Assembly: GCA_900751035.1 (NCBI GenBank)
Contig: CAADSF010000092.1
Coordinates: forward strand, 1 to 10,809
Origin: an uncultured Oscillospiraceae bacterium
GTDB taxonomy: Bacteria > Bacillota > Clostridia > Oscillospirales > Oscillospiraceae
Reading direction: 5' to 3'
Length of the DNA stretch: 10,809 bases
The notes beneath the pieces were generated by a model. It had not been told where the DNA came from and did no database searches. It saw nothing but the letters and a program-made list of their open reading frames with translations. Below are positions 1 to 7,146 of the stretch, piece after piece; positions within the stretch are counted from its first letter, which is position 1, and the number at the start of each line of letters is the position of its first letter. Position numbers and translations under genes: made by a program.

Positions 1-1
1 A

Positions 2-93
2 GCGTCAGTTGACAAGGGCACGCACGCTTGCGGGCCGGACTGGGCCGTCGTTTTGCCCCGTGAAAAACCGTGTGTACCCTTGTCAGCTGACGC
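2..93. repeat. Long imperfect inverted repeat (hairpin or MITE-like element)
   Basis: Positions 2-25 pair with 70-93 over 24 base pairs. There are two G-T wobbles (9/86 and 22/73), one mismatch (19/76) and a 44-base central segment (26-69). Each arm contains a smaller palindrome: GTCAGCTGAC is perfect at 82-91 and its partner at 4-13 is imperfect. The element ends 23 bases before the start codon of the first gene. It has no T tract after the right arm, so it is not a classical intrinsic terminator. It could be a miniature inverted-repeat element, a mobile-element end pair, or a leader hairpin in the operon mRNA. The pairing is seen directly; the role is unknown. Confidence 0.65.
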
Positions 94-106
94 AATTTGG
101 AGAAAT

Positions 107-110
107 GGAG
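107..110 (+). promoter_or_regulatory. Ribosome binding site that fixes the start of the first gene
   Basis: GGAG lies six bases before ATG 117. An in-frame ATG at 105 has its nearest GGAG (99-102) only two bases away, and frames open further upstream run through the inverted repeat. ATG 117 also gives a textbook lipoprotein signal peptide, so 117 is the best start. Confidence 0.7.
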
Positions 111-116
111 AAAAAT

Positions 117-2111
117 ATGAAAAAGATAAAGCTGATGTGTTTCCTGCTGGCGCTGCTCGGATTGCTGAGCGCCTGCTCCGCCCATACCCATACCGCCGAC
201 GCTGAGGAGCGGTCTGCGCCGACGTGGCAGTCCCGGTACGATCTGGGCGTGCGCTATCTGTCAGACGGGAATTATGAAGAGGCAATTCTGGCCTTTACCG
301 CGGCCATCGAGATCGACCCGAAGAACGCGCAGGCGTATGAGCAGCGAGGCGACGCGTACTGGGAGCTGGCGCAGAGCGCGGATGGCAGCAAACAGACGGA
401 GGCATACCGCAGCGCCGCGGAGGATTATGAATCGGCGATGCAGTGGGGAAGCGAGACGGACGAGCTGTACCGCCGCGCGGCGGATGCGTACTACGGCGCA
501 CAGGAGTACGAAAAGGCGGAGTCCTATTATGAAAAGCTGCTCGAAAAGGACGAGGATGTGCTTGCACGCCTGATCGAATGCAGCCGGGCGCTTGGAACCG
601 AGAAGGCGCTTGCGAAGCGGCTGCAGGCACGCTATCGCGAAACCGGAGACGACCGGTATCTGCAGGCGCTCTGCGAGCTGTGGCCGCAGGAGGCGCTGCG
701 CGGCTATGCCGCGCTTCTCGGCACAGACGGCACGATGGGCTTTGCGCTTGTCGATCTGGACGAAGACGGCACGCCGGAGCTGATCTGCGGCGAAATTGAT
801 ACGAAGGGGCAGTCTGAGCAGATCGCGCTGGACGATTATACGCTCTATACGTGGCAAAACGGACAGGCAGTGGAGCTTTTCAACGGCTTTGTCGATACCT
901 GGATGAATCCCGATGTCCGCGTCACCACGGCGGGAGCCATTGTCAACAATGGGCACGGCACGTCTGGCGCTTACGGGCTGCAATATGTCCATTGGGACGG
1001 CGTGCAGATCGAGCATCATGATTTCTGGAGTTACGCAAAAACCGAGGACATGTCCGGTGAGTGGGCATGTTATCTCGACGATGTGGAGGTTTCCGAGGCT
1101 GTTTTCGACGAGCGTCTTGCCATCTGCACAGAAGGCGACGACGGATACGTGCTGCGCTTCCTTGCCAACACGCCGGAAAATTGCAGAAAGTACCTGCGCG
1201 AGTCCATACAGGCCAGCCGGCAGCCGGAACAGACGCAGCTGAGCGAGCAGGAGCTTCTGGCGCTTTTGCAGGAGAATCTGGCATGGCTGAACGAGGTGGA
1301 GGATGAGACGTTTTTTATTGAGTGTCAGGGATCGTATATGGCGATTGTTTCCTATGAAAACGGCCAGTACGGAAGAATCAAGCGCCTTGTGCCGTCTCCG
1401 GCGTCCACCTCGGAGCTTGAGCGCACACTCGCAGAAGACGAAGCCATCGACCCGGCGTATTGCTCCTTTTCACCGATTACAAATTATTCCAGCAAAGAAC
1501 AGATCCTGAACCTCCTGCGCCAATACATGGAGGTTGACAGTCTGGGCATTATGCAAAGCCCTTATGCGACGGTTTCGGATACATTGGACGAAAATGTTAT
1601 GGAATTTAACGGCGGGCTGTATCTGGTTCGCGGCGGGCGCGGATACGGCGTATATGATTACGATCCGCAGACGCTGAAAATCGTCGGCTTCGACGAAACG
1701 ACCTGCGAGGCGGAATGCGATCTGCTGTACTTTGAACAGTTTGATTCTGTCCAGACCATTTCGTTTGAGAAGCGCAATGGCCGGTGGATCATCACGCACG
1801 TGGCAAAAGCCCAAAGCGGCGCCGACCCCTATACCATCACCGCAGAAACCAGAGCGGACCGCAGCCTCTACCCCCGCCCGGAGCGCACGCTGCAGCAGGG
1901 CAGTCAGGGCGAGGACGTCAAATATGTGCAGGCCATGCTGCTCGTCATGAACTATGACGGCGTGGTCGTGGACGGCGATTTCGGCCCGGTCACAGCGGAT
2001 GCCGTCATGCGCTGGCAGAAAAACCACGGCTATACACAAGACGGCGTCGTCGACGCGTGGACATTGGCCGAGATGGAGAAAGCCGAGACAAGCTGGAAGC
2101 TCCGGCAGTAA
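117..2111 (+). CDS. TPR lipoprotein with C-terminal peptidoglycan-binding domain
   Basis: A 664-residue predicted lipoprotein. The signal peptide is K-K-I-K followed by a hydrophobic core and the lipobox L-S-A-C, with Cys20 as the lipidated residue. The family signature W-Q-S-R-Y-D-L-G-V-R-Y-L starts at Trp37, and about three TPR units cover residues 37-160. A D-L-D-E-D-G-T-P-E-L stretch at 213-222 resembles the acidic turn of VCBS/FG-GAP-like repeats and may bind calcium. Residues 456-566 (S-S-K-E-Q-I start, N-G-R-W-I-I end) are reminiscent of IseA-type DL-endopeptidase inhibitor domains, but this is a weak resemblance. Residues 592-655 are a peptidoglycan-binding type 1 domain with L-Q-x-G-x-x-G-x-D-V, D-G-D-F-G-P-V-T and W-Q-x-x-x-G motifs. 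It is therefore likely anchored to the membrane at one end and bound to the wall at the other. Lipoprotein, TPR and wall-binding parts are well supported; the middle is tentative. Confidence 0.88.
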   Translation: MKKIKLMCFLLALLGLLSACSAHTHTADAEERSAPTWQSRYDLGVRYLSDGNYEEAILAFTAAIEIDPKNAQAYEQRGDAYWELAQSADGSKQTEAYRSAAEDYESAMQWGSETDELYRRAADAYYGAQEYEKAESYYEKLLEKDEDVLARLIECSRALGTEKALAKRLQARYRETGDDRYLQALCELWPQEALRGYAALLGTDGTMGFALVDLDEDGTPELICGEIDTKGQSEQIALDDYTLYTWQNGQAVELFNGFVDTWMNPDVRVTTAGAIVNNGHGTSGAYGLQYVHWDGVQIEHHDFWSYAKTEDMSGEWACYLDDVEVSEAVFDERLAICTEGDDGYVLRFLANTPENCRKYLRESIQASRQPEQTQLSEQELLALLQENLAWLNEVEDETFFIECQGSYMAIVSYENGQYGRIKRLVPSPASTSELERTLAEDEAIDPAYCSFSPITNYSSKEQILNLLRQYMEVDSLGIMQSPYATVSDTLDENVMEFNGGLYLVRGGRGYGVYDYDPQTLKIVGFDETTCEAECDLLYFEQFDSVQTISFEKRNGRWIITHVAKAQSGADPYTITAETRADRSLYPRPERTLQQGSQGEDVKYVQAMLLVMNYDGVVVDGDFGPVTADAVMRWQKNHGYTQDGVVDAWTLAEMEKAETSWKLRQ

Positions 2112-2128
2112 AACAGGAGGGATTGGAT

Positions 2129-3286
2129 ATGAAACGATGCATATGCGCCGCGCTGGCGCTGACACTCCTGCTCACGCTCTGCGCGTGCGGGAGGACGGGG
2201 AGCGGGAGCAGCTCCGCAGTGAGCGCAGCAGAAGTTCCGGCAGAGGAGGGCCGTGCGGCGGACGGTACGCCTGCGGAAGAGCGCAATAGCACGGAGGATG
2301 CTGCATACGGGCAGAGCACTTCCAGGCGCAGAGAATACAGCTATGACGAAGCCTATGCGATAGCGGAAGAGTATGCGGAGCAGGAAGCGTATTCAATGGC
2401 CGGGGTCTATTATGGCATCGCAAAAGAGGCAGACCCGACGCGTGCAGAAGCCTATCTGGGCGAAGCGGAGGCGCATTTCAAGCAGGGAATCAATATTGCG
2501 GGAACAAAAATCCTGCTCGATGGGCTGGACAAGGTATCGGACCCGGAAATGCTGCACGAGCGGCTTGCACAGCTGCCGGAGGATTGGATAGAAACGGCAC
2601 AAATGCAGATGGAGGAATTACGGCGTCAGCAGGCGCGGGACGATGAGGTGCGGGAAAGCGGCGTGCAGCAGCGCGGGCCGCAGCATTTGTGCCGCTGGGA
2701 ACAGAGCGGGTATTCAGCGGCAGAGCCGCTTCGTCCGGGCGGAACCTATTTGCAGCTTTTTGAGCAGGAAAAGACGAACGGCGAGATCATACGGGCCTCG
2801 GCGGACTACAGTTGGGTGGAATCCTACTGGAAAGGAAGCGATGGCGCAAGAGTGCTTTCACAAATTGAGATGATCGACGAAGAGGGAAACCAGATCATTA
2901 CAGAGTATACGGACGGTGAACCGGATACAACAACGGAATTCGACCAATATGGCCGCGACCGAATTGTAACGCTCCACCTGTATCGGCCAACAAATTCATA
3001 TTTGTACTGGTTCAAGTATATTGAATATCTGCCGGACACAGAAGCGTCGTATGACGTAAGGTATGCGCATATCTGCTATTTTGAAGATGGCGGGCGGATT
3101 CGATATGAGGATTTTTTCGATGAGAGCGGAAAAAACCTGATTGAGCGTCTTGTCTATCAGGATGGGGCTCCGTCTTATGCGTATTTCTTTTCCTATGATG
3201 AGCGCGGAAAACAAACGAAAACGGAGTATTTCAATGTAAAGACCGGCGAATACTTTGACCCGGATACGGACGGTTATCCGGATTGA
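2129..3286 (+). CDS. Divergent TPR-like lipoprotein with beta-repeat tail
   Basis: A 385-residue predicted lipoprotein. AGGAGG at 2115-2120 sits eight bases before ATG 2129. Starting there gives M-K-R, a hydrophobic core and the lipobox L-C-A-C, with Cys20 as anchor. The upstream in-frame extension overlaps the first gene and lacks a signal. A Ser/Glu/Ala-rich linker reaches about residue 70. Residues 72-125 look like one or two TPR helices (A-Y-A-I-A-E-E-Y, then A-D-P-T-R-A-E-A-Y), and a charged helical stretch follows. From about 225 to the end the chain is Tyr-, Asp- and Gly-rich with turns such as D-E-E-G-N, D-Q-Y-G-R, D-E-S-G-K and D-E-R-G-K. This suggests repeated beta-hairpins of the YD/RHS or MORN-like kind. 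It lacks the W-Q-x-K-Y-D-L-G-V-R-Y-L signature of its neighbours. The function is unknown. The 3' half looks more AT-rich than the 5' half. Confidence 0.85.
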   Translation: MKRCICAALALTLLLTLCACGRTGSGSSSAVSAAEVPAEEGRAADGTPAEERNSTEDAAYGQSTSRRREYSYDEAYAIAEEYAEQEAYSMAGVYYGIAKEADPTRAEAYLGEAEAHFKQGINIAGTKILLDGLDKVSDPEMLHERLAQLPEDWIETAQMQMEELRRQQARDDEVRESGVQQRGPQHLCRWEQSGYSAAEPLRPGGTYLQLFEQEKTNGEIIRASADYSWVESYWKGSDGARVLSQIEMIDEEGNQIITEYTDGEPDTTTEFDQYGRDRIVTLHLYRPTNSYLYWFKYIEYLPDTEASYDVRYAHICYFEDGGRIRYEDFFDESGKNLIERLVYQDGAPSYAYFFSYDERGKQTKTEYFNVKTGEYFDPDTDGYPD

Positions 3287-3307
3287 GCGGAAAGAGAGGA
3301 GACGCAG

Positions 3308-5251
3308 ATGAAAAAGCTGTTTTGCACCCTTCTTGCGGCGCTTCTGCTGCTCACGCTCTGCGCGTGCGCACGCAGCACGCCGAAGCTCAGCGATCTGGCC
3401 TCGCTCGGCGCAAAGGCGGACGACGCGCCTGACTGGCAGACAAAATACGACCTCGGCGTGCGCTACCTGTCCGAGGGGAATTATCAAGAGGCCATTCTGG
3501 CCTTTGAGGCGGCGATCAAGATCGACCCCAAGAACGCCGACGCGTACCGCAAGCTGGCCGAAGCATATGAAAAGACCGGCGACGAGGACGCCGCGCTGCG
3601 CACACTCGAAACCGGCGCAGAAGCGACCGGCGACCGCGAGCTGACGGACCTCGCCGAGAAAAAGCGGCAGGCGCTTGACGCACCGGAAACGTCTGACGCA
3701 GAAACATCGGCGAAATCGACGCGAGACGAACAAATCAAGCAGCTCAGCGGCTGGTTCCCACAGGGGGTCGGGGCAAACTGCACGGAATATGTCGCTTACG
3801 CGGGCGGCTCCGGCGTATTCGCTTACGACCCAGGCTTCAGCCCGATGGTGGATGACCCGGCAAATACATACGTCCTGTACCGCAGCGTGACTGTCGACGG
3901 GCCAAACGGCCCGGAATGCTACGCGCTCTATGGCCGCTATGAAGATTATGCGGCACGTGTATGGCAATGGGTGCTCTATTACGGAGTATTTGATACAGAT
4001 GGCGCGGTCGTGACGGGCGAGCTGCCGCTGCCGACGATGGATATCTATAACGCACAGTCCGAGGTCGTGCTTTATTGGGACGAATTGCGCAGCGTCTGGT
4101 GTCTGGAGGTCTGCAATATGATCGCCAGCGGCGACTGGATCGCAGATAGCGCGGATATCACAGCCTTTGCGCTTTCCGGTGCGCCGCGCATGATCGAGAC
4201 GTGGCAAAAAGAAAGCGGCGAGGACGACGAGGATTTTCTCTCTGACGTTAACCTTTCCGGCCTGAAGAGAGAGCTAAAGGCAGCTGGGCTGCCGCATATT
4301 GTATACGGCCATATGGAGAACAGCTATGCACTGAATAATTTGGACGAGCTCCTTTGCGGCACATCCGCGCGGCAGGCCATTTGGCTCTATTGCTGCGACC
4401 ACTTCATCCTCGGCGACCAGTACGGCGCGGATGACGAAGCGCCAACGGCAACGCACCTGCGGCGGGAATGGCTCGAATGGGAGCTTGCGGAGCAGGAGCA
4501 GTGGGTGCAGCAGCATGCGGCGGACGCAATAGAGCGGGACACGGCGATGGAACGGTATCAGCTGGAATTCCGGCCGGAACTGACGCGGGAAGAGGCCGAC
4601 TATTGCCATGGCGGTGCCACAGGTCCATGCGGCGGCTACGCGGTCATGGACGTGTCGACGGGGCGGCCAGCTGCGACGATTTGCTTCACCTATCAGGATG
4701 AAAAAAGCAGGGAATGGAACTACAGGCCGGATCACGGAGAAGATTTGACTCATACAATCTATGCGGATGGCTGCATTATATATCGGCTTGGAAACTCATC
4801 GGCGGGAGCGATTGGATATTGTATGATCAGCTTCGACACGCGGACGGGAGAACTCCGCGTACTGCCGGACGAGCATTATTCTCCTGTTCAGGGAAGAACT
4901 TATTATGCCGTGGGAAAGTACCTGCTCGGATCGCGGTACGACTTTGAAAATGGAGAACACTACCTTGAACTTCTGACGCCGCGCGGAGCAGTCATCGGCG
5001 GACTGGTAGACAAACCGTATAAAATAGCATCGGCTGTCGTATGCAGAAGAAATATAATCTATTATCATTTTACCGACGATTCAGTGTCCGGGGGTTCGGT
5101 CGAGAGCAAAGTCTGGAAATATGATCTTGAAAGCGGAGAGCGGATACGTCTCGGCGCGGTTCCATCGCCCTTCTGCATCTATATCTGTGATCGATTTGCA
5201 GAGCATTATGATTATAAGCATGGATTTGCAGTCACTCGCACATATTTTTGA
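3308..5251 (+). CDS. TPR lipoprotein carrying module A
   Basis: A 647-residue predicted lipoprotein with AGAGGAG six bases before ATG 3308. The signal peptide is M-K-K-L-F with lipobox L-C-A-C and Cys20 as anchor. The family TPR block starts at Trp43 and holds two units to about residue 110, followed by a charged helix to about 125. Residues 157-647 form module A, shared along its length with the product of 8703-10535. Shared landmarks are C-T-E-Y-V, V-D-G-x-N-G-P-E, the P-L-P turn, R-Q-x-x-W-L-x-x-C-D-H-F, T-H-L-R-R, F-D-T-R-T-G-E and I-Y-I-C-D. The last 150 residues contain W-K-Y-D-L-E-S-G-E-R-I-R-L-G, typical of beta-propeller blades, so a propeller-like C-terminus is plausible but unproven. 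Several cysteines recur between the two homologs and could form disulfides outside the cell. The gene ends in a double stop, TGATAA. The substrate or partner is unknown. Confidence 0.88.
   Translation: MKKLFCTLLAALLLLTLCACARSTPKLSDLASLGAKADDAPDWQTKYDLGVRYLSEGNYQEAILAFEAAIKIDPKNADAYRKLAEAYEKTGDEDAALRTLETGAEATGDRELTDLAEKKRQALDAPETSDAETSAKSTRDEQIKQLSGWFPQGVGANCTEYVAYAGGSGVFAYDPGFSPMVDDPANTYVLYRSVTVDGPNGPECYALYGRYEDYAARVWQWVLYYGVFDTDGAVVTGELPLPTMDIYNAQSEVVLYWDELRSVWCLEVCNMIASGDWIADSADITAFALSGAPRMIETWQKESGEDDEDFLSDVNLSGLKRELKAAGLPHIVYGHMENSYALNNLDELLCGTSARQAIWLYCCDHFILGDQYGADDEAPTATHLRREWLEWELAEQEQWVQQHAADAIERDTAMERYQLEFRPELTREEADYCHGGATGPCGGYAVMDVSTGRPAATICFTYQDEKSREWNYRPDHGEDLTHTIYADGCIIYRLGNSSAGAIGYCMISFDTRTGELRVLPDEHYSPVQGRTYYAVGKYLLGSRYDFENGEHYLELLTPRGAVIGGLVDKPYKIASAVVCRRNIIYYHFTDDSVSGGSVESKVWKYDLESGERIRLGAVPSPFCIYICDRFAEHYDYKHGFAVTRTYF
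3434..3532 (+). repeat. Conserved TPR-coding block, copy in the third gene
   Basis: This 99-base block encodes W-Q-T-K-Y-D-L-G-V-R-Y-L through I-D-P-K. Equivalent blocks lie at 225-323, 5375-5473, 7249-7347, 8829-8927 and, cut off, from 10768. The copies in genes 3, 4 and 6 are nearly identical in DNA. The 5' end of gene 7, as far as visible, also matches gene 6 closely. The gene 1 and gene 5 copies are more diverged. Confidence 0.85.
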
Positions 5252-5272
5252 TAAAAATCGAGGGAACTACAT

Positions 5273-7120
5273 ATGAAAAAGCTGTTTAGTATTCTTTTGG
5301 CGGCGCTTCTGCTGCTGACGCTTGCCGCGTGCCAGAAGGCACCGGCAGCCGAACCGGCGGACGATGCGCCCGACTGGCAGACGAAGTATGACCTCGGCGT
5401 GCGCTATCTGTCCGAGGGCAATTATCAAGAGGCCATTCTGGCCTTTGAGGCGGCGATTGAAATTGACCCCAAGCAGGAAGCCGTCTATCTCAAATATGCG
5501 GAGGCTTACGTGCAGCAGGGCGAATATGCCTCCGCGCTGCAGGTGCTGGAGCGGGGCTTCCGCGAGACGCAGAGCGAGCTGCTGACGCGGGAGGAAAACA
5601 GGCTCAAGCGGGAGATTCTGCAGGAAAACCCGACTGTTGCGGCGCTGCCCGCCGCTGTTGACAGCACCGGCAGCGCAAATGACAACACGGATACGGAGAA
5701 GCTGTATCGGAGCGTCATTCTGGAGGAAGCGGACGGAACGCCGGTACAGTTCGCAATGATCGCGAGCGCAGAACACGGCGGGATCTGGCTGCACCGCTAT
5801 ACCGTCTCAGAGGACGCGTCGATCCGCGATGAAACGCTCGTCGAGCTGCATACAGAAGGCGGCCGGACGGATTTCTACGTGTACTATGACGCACGGCTGG
5901 GCTGCTTCTGTGCGGTAAACGCGGCGACGTACCACGGCACACAGTCCGGCGCATGGGGCTGTGTGGTAAAGCTCTACACGCTGCGGGAGGAAGTGCAAGA
6001 GCTCCATGACTGGAGCTGGAACAGCGTGATCGATTTTGCTTACAGCTCCGGCCCGGACATTGACGCGATGCAGCGCGGGCGTCTGCCGTATTATCCGGAT
6101 TATTTTGACGATAACTACAGTGTGATTCTGAACCCGGAGCTGCTGGGCGAATGCTATTGGCTTTACAAGCACGACGACTTTAATGTGTTCCCGTCCGAGA
6201 TCCGCGTGCAGGACGATTATATGGTCGTGTGGAACAGCGAGGAGCTCGAACGCTTCGAACAGGAAATGCAGGCGCGGGCCGTTGATAACGGAGAGGAACC
6301 GTCCGAAACGCTTGCGGCACCAGACTGGTCCTCGCAGCTGAGCAGCGTTGTATATTTTGGCGACATATCAAACTGCCGCATGAGCCGCGAAGCGTCTGAG
6401 GCCTACGCCGCCGTGCTCGAACAGCTGCCGGAGACGAAAGCGGACGCAGGTGAGAGCTACAGCCTGCAAGCAGCGCTGTTTGATCCCGGCGACGGGTACC
6501 CGCTGCTGGTGACGTGCTATGCGGGGAGTGAAAACCTGTATAACATGGGGTGGCCGGTTTTGGGCGAGCATCTTCTGCCATATCAGGTCTGGACCTTCAA
6601 CGGAGAAACAGCGGAGCGCTACCCATTTGAAGAAGAAACAAGAGATATGTGGGGTACGGACATCCAGTTCGGAACCTTTGAAGGAAAGCCGGGAATTTAC
6701 GTGCAGGATGGCATAAGCCTGGCTGTCGGTGATTCAGAGGGCTATATATACTATACGGTGTCTGAATATCAGCTGGAGCTGCAGCATCATCTGTGGCAAG
6801 CGACGGAATATATTTACAGCGGCGATGATCAGGAGATCCTGCAAAGGCAGGAAGCTACCGTACAGGATTATCTGGATGACGGTTGGGTGCTTGAAAGTGC
6901 TTATAATGACTGGAGCTATTTGATCAGATGTGAGCTGGACGGCACGGTGATTCGTGGAAATGACCCGGAGTATGCGCAGCTGACGGAGGAGTATACCCGT
7001 ATACAGGAGAGCTTTCAGGCATACCCGGACAAAATTTATATAAATGGGGCGCCAATCGGCTTTATCCCTGCGCCGTGGAGCAGCCCTTCGGAGATGTGCG
7101 CCGCGCTTCGTGGGCAGTAA
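5273..7120 (+). CDS. TPR lipoprotein, chimera of partial module A and module B
   Basis: A 615-residue predicted lipoprotein. GAGGG (5260-5264) lies eight bases before ATG 5273. The signal peptide has lipobox L-A-A-C with Cys20. The TPR block starts at Trp35, and the second helix pair (V-Y-L-K-Y-A-E-A-Y) has diverged from the paralogs. Residues about 144-340 match the first part of module A: L-Y-R-S-V at 144, then a W-L-Y-K-H-D-D-F segment equivalent to W-L-x-x-C-D-H-F, then the E-E-L-E-R-F-E helix. From Leu347 (A-A-P-D-W-S-S-Q-L) to the end the chain is module B, which aligns residue for residue with the next gene: F-G-D-x-S-x-C-R-M-S-R-E-A, P-G-D-G-Y-P-L-L, W-T-F-N-G, G-K-P-G-I-Y-V, Y-Y-T-V-S-E-Y-Q, D-D-G-W-V-L-E-S. 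It thus looks like a fusion of parts from both neighbour types. The role is unknown. Confidence 0.88.
   Translation: MKKLFSILLAALLLLTLAACQKAPAAEPADDAPDWQTKYDLGVRYLSEGNYQEAILAFEAAIEIDPKQEAVYLKYAEAYVQQGEYASALQVLERGFRETQSELLTREENRLKREILQENPTVAALPAAVDSTGSANDNTDTEKLYRSVILEEADGTPVQFAMIASAEHGGIWLHRYTVSEDASIRDETLVELHTEGGRTDFYVYYDARLGCFCAVNAATYHGTQSGAWGCVVKLYTLREEVQELHDWSWNSVIDFAYSSGPDIDAMQRGRLPYYPDYFDDNYSVILNPELLGECYWLYKHDDFNVFPSEIRVQDDYMVVWNSEELERFEQEMQARAVDNGEEPSETLAAPDWSSQLSSVVYFGDISNCRMSREASEAYAAVLEQLPETKADAGESYSLQAALFDPGDGYPLLVTCYAGSENLYNMGWPVLGEHLLPYQVWTFNGETAERYPFEEETRDMWGTDIQFGTFEGKPGIYVQDGISLAVGDSEGYIYYTVSEYQLELQHHLWQATEYIYSGDDQEILQRQEATVQDYLDDGWVLESAYNDWSYLIRCELDGTVIRGNDPEYAQLTEEYTRIQESFQAYPDKIYINGAPIGFIPAPWSSPSEMCAALRGQ
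6311..7117 (+). repeat. Module B coding repeat, first copy
   Basis: This stretch encodes residues 347-615 of the fourth lipoprotein. It is a direct repeat at protein level, and largely at DNA level, of 7600-8388. Conservation is strong near the 3' end, where both copies encode D-G-T-V-I-R-G-N-D-P and Y-T-R-I-Q-E-S-F-Q-A with mostly synonymous differences. Confidence 0.8.
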
Positions 7121-7146
7121 AAAAACAGAAAAGAGGAGAAACCAGC

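Noticed and set aside
9..14. TTGACA as a possible -35 promoter box
   Set aside because: It is part of the inverted-repeat arm, and no TATAAT-like -10 box is found 16-18 bases downstream.
9..116. 5' extension of the first gene from an upstream start
   Set aside because: It would translate the inverted repeat, has no good ribosome binding site and would bury the signal peptide.
2640..2760. Possible frameshift in the middle of gene 2, where the protein looks atypical
   Set aside because: Neither alternative frame gives a sensible continuation, and the reading frame before and after is the same and intact.
3486..3506. Small hairpin AGGCC-ATTCT-GGCCT within the TPR codons, repeated in genes 3, 4 and 6
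   Set aside because: It encodes the conserved E-A-I-L-A-F of the TPR and is short, so the pairing is most simply explained by the protein sequence and recent duplication.
5252..5272. Terminator between genes 3 and 4
   Set aside because: The gap is too short, has no stem and contains the ribosome binding site; it looks like a plain intra-operon junction.
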